Part shown: positions 32,707 to 43,622 of the stretch, one piece after another
How the letters are laid out: each line of letters opens with the position of its first letter
Position numbering within the stretch: position 1 is the first letter of the stretch
From: Anaeramoeba flamelloides
Lineage: Eukaryota > Metamonada > Anaeramoebidae
NCBI GenBank assembly: GCA_027625915.1
Contig: JANTQA010000048.1
Coordinates: forward strand, 3,968,001 to 4,032,000
Direction: 5' to 3'
Length of the DNA: 64,000 nucleotides
The notes under the pieces: model-generated
The model's database searches: none
What the model was told of the DNA's origin: nothing
The model's input: only the letters and a program-made list of their open reading frames with translations
Made by a program: the position numbers and the translations under genes

Positions 32707-35700
32707 TTATTTTTTTTTTAAAACATCAATTGGAGCAAAAACACAAGTATTTAAATCTGTACCAACACACAGCAATGGTCTATAGGGATGGAACTTCACT
32801 GAATGAACTTTTCCCATTTTTGTTGAAATTAATCCTTTCCATTTTTTCCAGTTTGAAATTAGTTTCCCATCGAGACTGTATACATTTACAAAATGGGATT
32901 TAGATCCTGTAGCGATAAATGGGCCCACGCAATGAATATCCAATGAAGTCAAAGTTTCCTTTGTTGTTGTTGATAAAGACCAAATCGGAGAATGATTCCT
33001 GATATCCCACAACCTGATCCCACCATCTTCGGAACCAGATAGTAGTTGGTCTTTATTTACTTTTTGGGTGCAAACATTAATTATAGGGGAATTGTGAACC
33101 AAGAATTTCATTATTAAACCTGAATTATTTTTCTCTCTTACATCATAGAGTAAGACTGACCCATCTGAGGCACCAGCATAGAGCATCGAGTTTTGGCTTG
33201 ACTTGATACTTGTTATTGGGTGGTGGCAACGATTCGAAAATTGCAATTTAATTCTTTCACTTTCTGCATCCCAAATTTTGATCACTCTCGAGGAATCACC
33301 CGAGGCTATTATTTCACCCTTGTCTTGGTTCCATTCAACGACCAGGCCGTATTTAGATTTCTTTTGCCGCTGATTCAATTCCAGCTCGGATAATGCCAAC
33401 CAATTAGTCACCAATTCTGGCTCCTCTTCATTAGAATAAGGAACTGTTAGATTATTAAATCCCATTTTGGACTTGTACAATGAATTGAATTTTGAAAAGG
33501 CTGTATTATTATTATTTATCACTGTTGAAAATAAGGTGGATCTAAGAGAAAACTGGTCATTTTCTTTTTTTTTCCCGGTTAGATTTTTCCAAATTCTTAT
33601 TGCACCATCATTACTACCGGTCATTAACAGTGCATCATTTTCGTCATTCATTAACGACAGTGAACTTATATTTTGATTTTTGGGATTCCCATTTTCAAAA
33701 ACATTAATAATTTCACTTGGCTGTTTAGACCAATTGATGATATATATTTTTTGATTACCATCAGTGGCAATATAATAACTTTCAAATGGATGGAAAAGAA
33801 TATTTGTTAATGGCTTTGTCAAAGAAGAATCCAAAATTGAAATTTGTTCTTCCATTTTTAAAGTATTTAATATATTAATATGCTTATGGTTATGATTATT
33901 TTCATTATTATCGTTATTAAGTGTCTTATTAATTTTGTGTGTGTTAATATTATTTGACAAATCATTTGAAAACTTTTTTTTGTGTATATTATTATTAGTA
34001 GTAGTAGTATTCGTATTAGTACTATTACTATTACTGTTATTAATATTAGTACCACTACTACTGCTATTACTATTATTATTCGAAAATAATACTTTTGAAT
34101 CCCGGATCGTTTTATCTATTAATCTTTTTCTCCATTTTTTTTTATAATAATTGTTATTTATACTAGCCCTTTTCTGTGAATTTAATTCCTTTTCTGTAGA
34201 CTGTGTGGAATTCAATTCTAACGACAAAGGATTTAACATCCTTCCTTGATAATTTAAAGAATTATAAGATCCAAAATTTGTTAAATTATTTGATTGGAAT
34301 TGTAAATTTTGGTTATGCATATTAAAATATTTGTTTTTATTAACATTGTGATTAATTTTCAATTTGGAAAACTGGTTTATTCCTTCTTCATCTTTAATAT
34401 ATATTGATGGTTTTAAAAAATAACTTACACACCAATCAAATAATTGAGATTTGGTCTTTTTGAAGACCGTTTTTAAAAATTCTTCTTTTTCTAATTTATA
34501 TTTTTTAATTTCCTTTGATGGGTTTTGATTAATATTAAAATCAAACGAATATGATTTTTCAGTCATGTTTTTAGGATTTTTTAGTATTTTGAGTTGTTTT
34601 TTATTTAGAATTTTGACTTTATTATATTTCATTTTATTTCTTTTACGAACAAAATAATTATTAAAATTTTTATTTTTTGTTGTTGCCATTGGTGTTTTTG
34701 GCCTTTGAATAATTTTTTTATTTTTTGCAATTAAATATTGAGTGTTTAAATTATTTTGAGATTTGTTTTTTTTATTTTTGATTTTATTGATTTCTCCATC
34801 TGATAAATACCCATCTTCTTGATCTATTCTAGCTTCTCCTTCATCATCATCCTCCCCCCCCACCCTTTGCTTCAAATTTTTCTTTTGCTTTAAATTCGTC
34901 TTTTGCTTTAAATTGTTCTTTTGTTTCAAATTCTTCTTTTCCTTCGAATCCATCCTCTCTTTCAAATTTGTCTTTTGATTCAAATTCGTCTTTTGCTTCA
35001 AATTTGCCTTTTCCTTCTTTGTAACTTTTGAATTGTCATGGTTTAAATGTATTTTTATGCCTCCCCATTTCTTTTTTTTCTTTTCGTCAGGATTTACTAT
35101 TTCTACCTGCGCCACCTTTCTCTTTTCAATATTATTAAGATTTAAATTAAAAAATTTATAATTATTTTTAAGTAATCTTTTTTTTTTTTCAGAATTTTCC
35201 CAAAATTGAGTAAAATTTTCAATACATTCGATGGCTAAATGTTTAATTAAGGGATAGGGATCTTTCGAAAATTTTATTAAACAATTCCATAGATATAAAG
35301 CTACCATTTTATCATGATCGTTTATTATCTTTTGTTTAATCCTGTCTACCGAAGTATTTGAATTATTCATATTTACAAATGAAGAATTATCATTTTCGTT
35401 ATCATTTTGAAGGAGCATATTATGGATATTTTTTTGACTACTGGTATTAACATTATTTTTTTTTGAAGATACAGAAATTTGTTGTTTTTTAATTTTGGAA
35501 GGTGATCTTAATTTAGAAAATGAATTAGGACTATTAGAGTGTAGATTATTATTATTATTATTAATACTCCCACCACTGCTAATACTGCTACTACTGCTAC
35601 TACTGCTACTACTGCTACTACTGCTTATATTATTGGTTGAAATTTTCTTAATATTGCTTTTTTGCATATCAAGTGAATTACTTTGAAAATCATTTTTGTC

Positions 35701-38041
35701 AACAAATTTGGATGAATTTTTCTTTTGAGTTGTCTTCTTCTGGAATGAATGGTCTTTTAAAGATCCAATATTTTTTCTTAAATTTGGAGAAGTTTTTTGT
35801 CTCGAAATTTTACTTTTTTTTACGATTTTTTTTTTTTTATTATTTTTGAATTTATTTTGATCAAAATTTTTTGAATTGAAGGATTTTTTTTTATTTTTTC
35901 CATAATTTGACATTTGCTGAACACCCTTTTTAACCTTTTTATTATATAACACAATCATCTGGATTATTGTTAATAAGCATTCATGCCTAACTAAAGGGCT
36001 TGCATCAAGGGCGGTGCTTATTAAAGCCAGAGCAATTTTCATTTCGGAATGGATATTTTTCGAATCTTTTTTTGATTTACTTTGTGGACCACTTAAAAAA
36101 GTTGAAAGGGCATACACCGCAGACGCCCGAACCTCTGGTACATTGTCATTTAATAGCTGTGTTAAAATGGTGTCGGCACCTTCTCGAATTGCAGAGTATT
36201 TCCCCTTTTCGAAATCTTCCCAATACTTTGCAAGGCATAGACAAATCCATCTCCTCACATTAGGATCTTGATCTTCCAACCGAGATAAACAAATTTGTAG
36301 AAGATTCGATCGATGACAAACCAGCTTTGCCTGTGGAAAGCCCGATTGGATGATTGATAAGGCAAATGCAGATAAGGAATATTGGTCTTGATCAACTGTT
36401 GGTGATGAGAGTACATTTATAAAATAAAGGTTTGAATTGTCCTTTGTTAAAGTAATTTGACAGCTTCTTTCAAACGCTAAAACCTTTGCCCAAATAAATA
36501 CTAAAACTGAGCGCAATTCAGTAGCTGGGGATTTTAGTAATCTTGAAATATATGGGAAAATACCCACTGATAATGCCTTATTTACAGCCCATGGTCCCAA
36601 ATCTAAAAACCTTGCCAATAATACTAACGCTCTTTTACGGTGAGATTGGGATAATAACACTTGTAAAATTATTGGTAATTGCCCGATCCCAATTTTTTGG
36701 TTCCTACCCGAATCCAACCAAACGTGAAAGCTTGTCAATTGATCATTAAAAAAAGAAATTTCTCTAAAATTCTCTGATTTTAAAAATCTTTTTTTATTTT
36801 TATTTTTCTTTTGATTTTGATTGCTATTTAGATTTTTGTTGTTCTTATTCTTATTATTTCGAGAGAAAATATTTCCTTGTTTATTAATATTCATATTATT
36901 ATTTCTCCGTGGATTAAAACCACTTCCTTGTGGATTAATTGTTTGGTTCAGTCTATTTATTTGAATTTTCATTGAACTTTTCATTATTCTTGAATTTAAT
37001 TGGTTGCTCAAAGAATTCTCAGAATATTGCTCTTCAGAGCTTAATTGAGATAAACAACAGTCAAGAACATAATCCCAACTATTCCATAAATCGTGTTTAT
37101 GTGTTTCTGGCATCAAAGGAATTGTAAACGGGGTACAATTATAGGATTTCATTACCCTTTCGGCTAAAAAAAAGTTTCGAAATAATGAAGCGATCATCAA
37201 ATCTTGTCGATACAATTTTTGAAAATAATCGTTTGATAGAATATTCCAAGCAATGGAATCCGTAATTGAAGCAAAAATCCAATTCAGTTCACCCAATAAA
37301 GAGGATCGATCACTTAACTTTCCAGGTATATTTTCAAGCATCTCTAAATCAATTTCTTGTAATAAACAATTGGAACTGAATAATGAGCATACATGCCATC
37401 TCAATGCCATTTTAATTGGTGAAGTTAGGCATGAGGTAAATAAATCTGCAGGCATGTTTGAATCTGTTGGTAAAGTTTCATATGCTGAGCAGGAAAATAA
37501 AACTATCGTCTCCAGAGTCATGGATTTTGATGTCTCCTCCAAAATTACAGAGATTTTTTCCTTTTTGTCTGTCCTTTTAGATTTTGTTTTAATAAAATTG
37601 TCAGCCAATATCCCAGCAGACGAGCAATCAAATACATATATAGCAGGGGAACCAATCCATGACCTCAAGTCTCGAATTTTGCTTGGGATGTATTGTGTAA
37701 AATCTTCATTAAACACCCATATTTCGGTTTTTGTAGGCTTGGGTACACCATGCCCATTATAATAAAATAAGACCCTTTCATGAATACCATACTTTCTTGC
37801 CTGCTGACAAACCCTCCTTAAAAGGTCATAATGTGGATCTAAACATTGTTTATATCTTGCCCTTGGCTCAAATTTGACGAATTGTAGTTGCAAATTCTTC
37901 CCAATCAAAAGCATCGCCTTGTTCTTCGAATATTTCCTTGGATCAACCCAGCATTCAAGGTAACAACATGGATCAGGTTTAATAGTATTTGGAGGGTCCA
38001 CTCCAAGATTTAAGCATGTTACCAAAATTCCAATAACAGTT
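32707..38041 (-). CDS. RPTOR: Raptor, TORC1 scaffold subunit (5' exon not found)
   Basis: One open frame covers nearly all of Raptor. Coding extends upstream of a TTG at 38025 (RTVIGILVTCLNLGVDPPN, like human KTVSVALVLCLNVGVDPPD) to an intron acceptor at 38042-38043 (or 38047-38048), after which a stop is met; at least one more 5' exon is expected. Numbering from the TTG: the caspase-like RNC domain is at about 1-150 with NGHGVP (90-95) and FDCSSAG (132-138); conserved blocks PADLFTSCLTSPIK, GELNWIFASITDSIAW, FRQDL-type RQDLMIASLFRNFFLAERVM and RALVLLARFLDLGPWAV follow; then HEAT repeats; WD40 repeats fill about 1440-1772. It runs to over 1772 residues versus 1335 in human because of Asn/Ser/Lys-rich inserts, including a run of 13 Ser. 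Raptor brings substrates to TOR at the lysosome. Confidence 0.95.
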
Positions 38042-40400
38042 CTAGTCTATTTGTTTTATTTTTGTTATTTTTTTTGTTTGAATTTTTTTTTTTATTTTTT
38101 TGTTTCATATTTGTTTGTAAATACTCTAATTTTGTCTTTGCATTTTTATAAATTATTACACAACATAAATTCAAAAAATTTGATCACCTTCAGTGAATAT
38201 TTTTTGAAAGTTACTTCCCAAATAGTTAGGTGATTTTTTTTTTTTAATATTTTAAATATGGTTTTCTTATATCATATTTCTCTTGGAAAATTGATAATAT
38301 CAAATTATGAGAAATATTAACAATGAACGAATCAAAATCATTCCTTTGTATTTCAAAAGATATTCTTCAAAAAATTTCCAAAAAATATGGAGAAACTTTT
38401 TTTCTTGAACAAAAATGATTAAATATAATGAAAAAAAAAATTGCAATATGGTAAGGAACCAAATGTTTTTTTCAAGAATAAAATTTAGTTATAAGTTTTT
38501 CCTTCTATTCTAAAAATTTTCCAGGTGAAACCACTTTGGGAAATACATTTTATCCGCAAAAAAAAAAAAAAAAACAATTTTCACTCTTAAAAAAATCATA
38601 CAAAATTGATATTAGAAACCATTATATCTTTTATTAATATAATGCCTTGTGTACAAATGAATTAAATTAAAATGTTCAATTTATTAATGATAAAGAATAA
38701 TTCTGGTTATTTAAATATTTTTGTAGAATTAAGTTAAATAACTATTTCTTATTGATTTTCTTTGTTTCAAGAGAAGTAAACTTCCTATTTTTCCTCACGA
38801 AATGAAAAATAACAAGTATTTTTAAACTTGTAAAGGGAAAAAAAAATATTAAAGATCACATATTTCCCATTTGATTAAAATAATTATTTTAAAATAAAAT
38901 TGTCTGGCTTTTTGGGAATATGTAATATATTTCTATATATATATATATATATTTCTATATATATATATATATATCTATTTGTGTATGTGTGACATTTTAG
39001 ATCATTAACTTTTTTTTTTAGAAATTATTTTTTGGGATTTATCTTCAAATTGGAAATTAAATTACTTTATCAAGAGTTAGACACTTATCAAGAATGGTTA
39101 AATATTTGAAATTTCTTATCAGGAAAAATTGGTTTATGTGGTTATCAAAACATCTATAGTTTATAGAAAAGGGTAAAATCCTATTTGGTAATGTTAAAAA
39201 AAATTGAGAAAAGAATATTTGTTTTATCAGAATGGGATCTGGAAAAAATTTTTAGTGGAATAACCTTTCAATGTATTTGGAAATGACTTTGAAATAAATT
39301 AATTTTATAAACTTTATTTTATTTTTTATTTTTTGGACTTTTTACTTTTTCCAAATTTCTTTTTAAGATCCTTGGGTACCTAACATAACCAGTCTTGGTT
39401 CCTTGGGTTACTCCCATTGATGTTTAAAGTGTTTGAATAGTGTAAAAACGATAAAAAATCATAGTAAGAATTGGTAAACTTGTTCACAATTATATATTGA
39501 GCAAAAAAACTGCATTTAATGTAAGAAATTGAAGCAAAATGAGAGATCACAACTCAATGAAATAAAATGAGGCTACATTTTCAAACAATCTGTGTTAGTA
39601 TCATGTGCTGGGTCTTTATTGTCAAGCCGGTATCTTGTATTGTGATTGTTTGAAAACAAGATTTGGGAAACTTTGCAAAAAAAAAAAAAAAAATACTCAC
39701 ATAAAACAAATACAAAATATATACTTATTTTAGTTTTTGAAGATCAAAAAAAAATAAATTAATAAGAGAATTTATTTTTCTTTGAATGATTTTAACTTTT
39801 TGTTTTATTTCAAAAATGGTTTAACCAGTTCAAAAAAAAAGTGAAACATGAAAAGGGATCAACACAATTTTTAATTGGGAAACTTCAATAGAACCTGAAA
39901 ACAAAAAGTAAGATCAATTAATAAAAGAAAAAATCAGTAATTAAAGAAAAAATGGAGGATTCAACACAATAAAAGTTTTTTTAATACTATCTTTAGGTAT
40001 GGGTTTTTCTTTTGTTGATCAATTATTAAAAATTTGTTCAAGGAATTGAATATTTTTGAGATCTCCAAAACCATTCTTATTCAGATTTTTATAAATCAAG
40101 GAGATTTAAATTATTTTTGTTGGATTGATTGAAAAAAATATAATGGATTATTCTTTCAAGTGTATTGGTTTCTTCTATTTAATTGATTTTACTTTTCTTT
40201 TTCCGGTTCTATTAGGGTTCCCAATTAAAAACAGCGTTGAACTTTTTTTTACCCTGTTTCACTTTTTTTCCAGAACTATAAAGACGAATAATAAAACAAA
40301 TTTATGAACTAATCAATATCATTTTAAATCTTTCATTTTACACTTAATAAAATTGAGGTTAATGTGGGCGCTAATGGATTTATCTTGTATGTGCCCAAAT
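38042..40400. other. Upstream of Raptor; first exon expected but not identified
   Basis: Raptor's missing 5' exon should lie here on the - strand, but no segment encoding the usual tryptophan/basic lead-in to the RNC domain was found. An (AT)n microsatellite lies at about 38932-38974. A GC-richer hairpin-like patch lies at 39576-39657 (arms ATTTTCAAACAATC and GATTGTTTGAAAAC); it may be a structured RNA, a regulatory palindrome or a repeat. No other gene is supported. Confidence 0.35.
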
Positions 40401-40401
40401 A

Positions 40402-40939
40402 TAAACTATTTTACAGTCAAACTTTACAGTTGTAATGAATGGATTACATATATTTAAAGGGTTTGAATGGATATAAGAAGGAAAAAATTTCTTTGGGAAA
40501 TTACGAAATTGAAATTATTTTTACATCATTTTTGCTTTTTTCTCTTTTTCGATTTTTTTTTCGACAAATAATTCATTTACCAATTTTTTTTATATTCCAA
40601 GATCTATATTCAGTTTGTAAAAATATGTTATTCTATTGTTATTTAAAGTGTTGAAAAAATGATGTAGAGAAACCAAATTGATTTCTTTTGGAATTTTCTT
40701 TTGATCTTCAATTGAAGATCAAAACGAACCTTGTTGTTTTTCTCAATATGTAGCCCGAAGAATTTTAGTTTTTACTATTTTTAAAGAAAATGTATATCTT
40801 GATTAGATTTACATCATATAAAATATTGACGGTTCTTTGACTGTGTATTATTCTACTTATTTATTCTTAAATGGCCAATTATAAAGAATAATTGATGTTT
40901 GGAAATTTTTTGGGTTTCCTTTGACAGAAACATAGTTTA
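40402..40939. mobile_element. Family A MITE, copy 3
   Basis: 538 bp. The left end is TAAACTATTTTACAGTCAAA; the right end, inverted, is TAAACTATGTTTCTGTCAAA. The interior shares TTTAAAGGGTTTG, GAAATTGAAAT(C/T)ATTTTT and a perfect 26-bp palindrome TTTTGATCTTCAA plus inverse with the copies at 52245, 58375 and 62761. Confidence 0.68.
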
Positions 40940-41232
40940 GCATAAAATTTTGAAAGGCTCGAATTTTCCCCTGTGTGTGACAAAATTTTATATCCAAAGT
41001 ATTGGAACTGGGATATAAATTTTTCTATCTTTCGTGAAAATTTTTCAAAATGGCCAAAAATTTGAAAATTACAATTTTTTGATTTTTATAGAAGGAATAT
41101 ATACGTTTTAATGATATAATCCTAATTAGTCAAATATAAAACTGATAAATTCAGAAGACTTTTCATTTAGTGATCCATTTTTTCGATTCGACAAATCAGA
41201 CTCTCTGATCATTAATAGAAAAAATACTTTGT

Positions 41233-41456
41233 TACAGTCAGTTCCACTTTTAAAACATAAACTATCAACAAAAATTAAGGCACAATAAAAATCTCAAATT
41301 AAGGCACAAAATTCAAATTCTACCAAAATAATTTATGTAAAAAAAGATTCCAAAAAATATGCTTTAAATTGGGATTTTTTTGTGCCTTAATTTGAGATTT
41401 TTATTGTGCCTTAATTTTTGTTGATAGTTTATGTTTTATAAGTGGAACTGTCAGTA
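41233..41456. mobile_element. Family P palindromic MITE, copy 3
   Basis: 224 bp, with left end TACAGTCAGTTCCACTTTTA and right end TAAGTGGAACTGTCAGTA. Long mirrored arms contain AATCTCAAATTAAGGCACAA and its inverse. A LINE 3' fragment abuts its right border. Confidence 0.8.
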
Positions 41457-41525
41457 TTATTATTGAGGGAAAAGTGAAGATTGCACTCTAGTGCCCTCAT
41501 ACATAAATTTCCTTTCAAAAAAAAA
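41457..41525 (-). mobile_element. LINE 3'-end fragment next to a family P element
   Basis: Read on the - strand it ends AGTGCAATCTTCACTTTTCC CTC then (AAT)n, similar to the LINE tails at 28186 and 29928 (shared GGGCA(A)CTAGAG(T/C)G). About 70 bp are left. Its tail directly meets the TA of the family P element. Confidence 0.4.
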
Positions 41526-42370
41526 CTTTATTTTAGAGAAAGTATTTATTAAATAAAGTTTCTGTATAAAATTTCAATTAATTGTTTTTTACACACATCG
41601 TTAATATTTCAATCTTATTGAACATCCCAAAAAAGACAGAGAGAGTTTGCTGTTGTACTTATAACAATTGCCAACTTGGCAAACCCCACTTCTTTCAACT
41701 TAAAAGCTGTGTATCTTTTTTCTAAAAAGCTTGGGCATTAAATGATCAGAGAAACTAGCAATAAACAAAAAGTATAAATGGTATTAATTTCTTAAAGTTC
41801 TACAATTTAAAAAAGAAATCCTAAAAATGAAGGATCAAATTAGACAGTAATTTTGTTTTCCAAAAAATAGAGAAAATTTTTAATGAAAATTTTTATTCAT
41901 CAAAAAAACAAAAAAATTCAAAAAAAAATTGAAAAATTATGAAAAAGTTCAAACAAATTCAATTCAGCATTTAGATTTTACTTAAAATTCAAGGGATTTA
42001 CTTTCAAAATTGATTTGAACTTATGTGTACTGTTGGGTATAGAATTAGAAGTTGGATTGGAACAAGAAGAAAAAAAAATCAGGAATTTTATTTTTGAAAC
42101 ATGGGATTGATGACCTTTAGCTGCTATTTTTGTTCCCAGCAGATAAAGTTAGAAAATTTTTAGTTCATTTATTCACACCCTATTGGGTTTGGCAATAATT
42201 TGAAAAATACTCTGTGGATACAATTATTGAACACTTTGTTGATTGTTTAATTATAAATCTACCCTGTTCGTTTTGTTTGTTTTGATTTTTTAAAACAAAA
42301 ATAGATCTTAAGTTTATGAAGAGGAATAAAAAAATGATCGATTAATTTGAAAAAAAGATTATTTTTTTGG

Positions 42371-43022
42371 TTAAAAATTTAAAAAAAAAGAATTGGTCTC
42401 TTTGTTGTGATCTGGTGTCGCTCCTTTTCAAAACGAAAATACTTTGGATTTGATTTAGATTTTTGATTAATTATTTAGCAAAACCCCCAATAACTGGACA
42501 AAAAAATATGTTGTTTGTGGTTTCTATGGGTTGTGTTCACAAAACCCAAATTTCCTTAACCTTGTTTAATTTCATCAAACATGAAATATTGGTTGACATA
42601 ATTAGCCTCAATAACATTTAGAATTTGTTATTAAAATTCAAAATGTTATTATTGTTCGACGATCAAAAAAAGATAATACCTTGAAATTTGAAGATCCCTG
42701 GTTTTTGATTCTCGACGAACATTAAAAGAACAACAAATCACAAAGGGTTTTTTTAAGTGGAATTTTTTTGTTCAAAATAAATTGATCATTTTTAAAAAAT
42801 CTGAAAAGAAGGAAAATGTTTGAGAAAAATTGTTTTTTCTTGTATCAAAAAAAAAAAAAAAAAAAAAGATGTTTTTACCTTGCTTCTTGTTTTCCATTCT
42901 TCACGTTTGAATTTTGGTTGTTCTTTAAAAATTGAACTTTTGTGTCTTTCGCTGTTGAAGAAGATCTTTTGTTTTTTCATCAAAGAGTATTTATGAAAAC
43001 CTTCTTTTTGTTTGTTTGACAT
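42371..43022 (-). CDS. Unidentified small spliced gene (first exon well supported)
   Basis: The first exon is 42879-43022: an ATG opens 48 codons of balanced codon use (MSNKQKEGFHKYSLMKKQKI at the start, then KREEWKTRSK) ending at AAG/GTAAAA. The product is small, basic and has no membrane helix. The next acceptor is uncertain. A very good one (CCTTCTTTTCAG, near 42800) gives only Ile-Phe and a stop. Weaker GAG/AAG acceptors would add 42680-42710 and 42371-42423, giving 75 residues with a tail GATPDHNKETN; these lengths keep frame. I do not recognise the family. It is divergent from the gene at 43425, with 402 bp between the starts. Confidence 0.4.
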
Positions 43023-43424
43023 CCTTGAATCAGAGATGCAACCAACCCAATTTGATGAAAATACTAAAAAAGAGTAAAAGATAAAAAAATAAAAGAAAAC
43101 AAAAAGATCTAAAATGTAAGTCCAATTGACATGTTTATTAATTGGAAGTTTGTGATCACTTAAATCGATAAGTTGTCAATAAATTTTGGTTTTATTTCTT
43201 AAGGGAGTAAAAAAAATAAAGATTTAAATCCAATAAATGTGTGTAGATGGTACTCAATAAGCAGTTTCTAAACTTGGGCGGTGTTATAATTAAAAAGGAT
43301 CTTAAAAACTATAACTAGTTTTATTCTACAAGGAATTTGTATATTTTATCAATTTTAGATTCTCAAGTTTATTTGAAAAGCTGATCTTTTGTATTTGGTC
43401 TTCAAAAAGAAATATTTGTTTAAA

Positions 43425-43622
43425 ATGCTCACCTTCTCGGGTCTATTTTTGTTGGTTTATTCGTTGATTTATTTCAAGCATTTTCATAAACACATTTCTA
43501 GATTTAAAACACAAATTTATTCAGATCTTAAAAACAAACCAAAAAAAAAGTTCAAAACAATAGAAAAAATAAAAGATCCGTTGTTGGTCTACTTTGGTTC
43601 TTTTCACTTTAAGAGTTGTTAA
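43425..43622 (+). CDS. Small single-pass membrane protein candidate (65 aa)
   Basis: An ATG at 43425 opens 65 codons; a TTG 36 nt upstream in frame is unlikely as the start. Residues 1-20 (MLTFSGLFLLVYSLIYFKHF) form a signal anchor or signal peptide, followed by a basic tail rich in Lys and ending FHFKSC. The 5' part is less AT-biased than the flanks. It could be a complete micro-protein or the first exon of a longer gene. No family is recognised. It shares a 402-bp intergenic region with the gene ending at 43022, so a bidirectional promoter is possible. Confidence 0.35.
   Translation: MLTFSGLFLLVYSLIYFKHFHKHISRFKTQIYSDLKNKPKKKFKTIEKIKDPLLVYFGSFHFKSC

Noticed and set aside
33467-37762. Several + strand frames of 60-169 codons opposite Raptor
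   Set aside because: They are antisense shadows of the conserved Raptor frame, including Leu-rich ones produced by Asn/Ser repeats.
39365-39412. ATG segment (- strand, MGVTQGTKTGYV) considered as Raptor first exon
   Set aside because: The frame could join the phase-2 acceptor at 38042, but the donor GTACCC is unlike others here and the peptide does not resemble the Raptor N-terminus.
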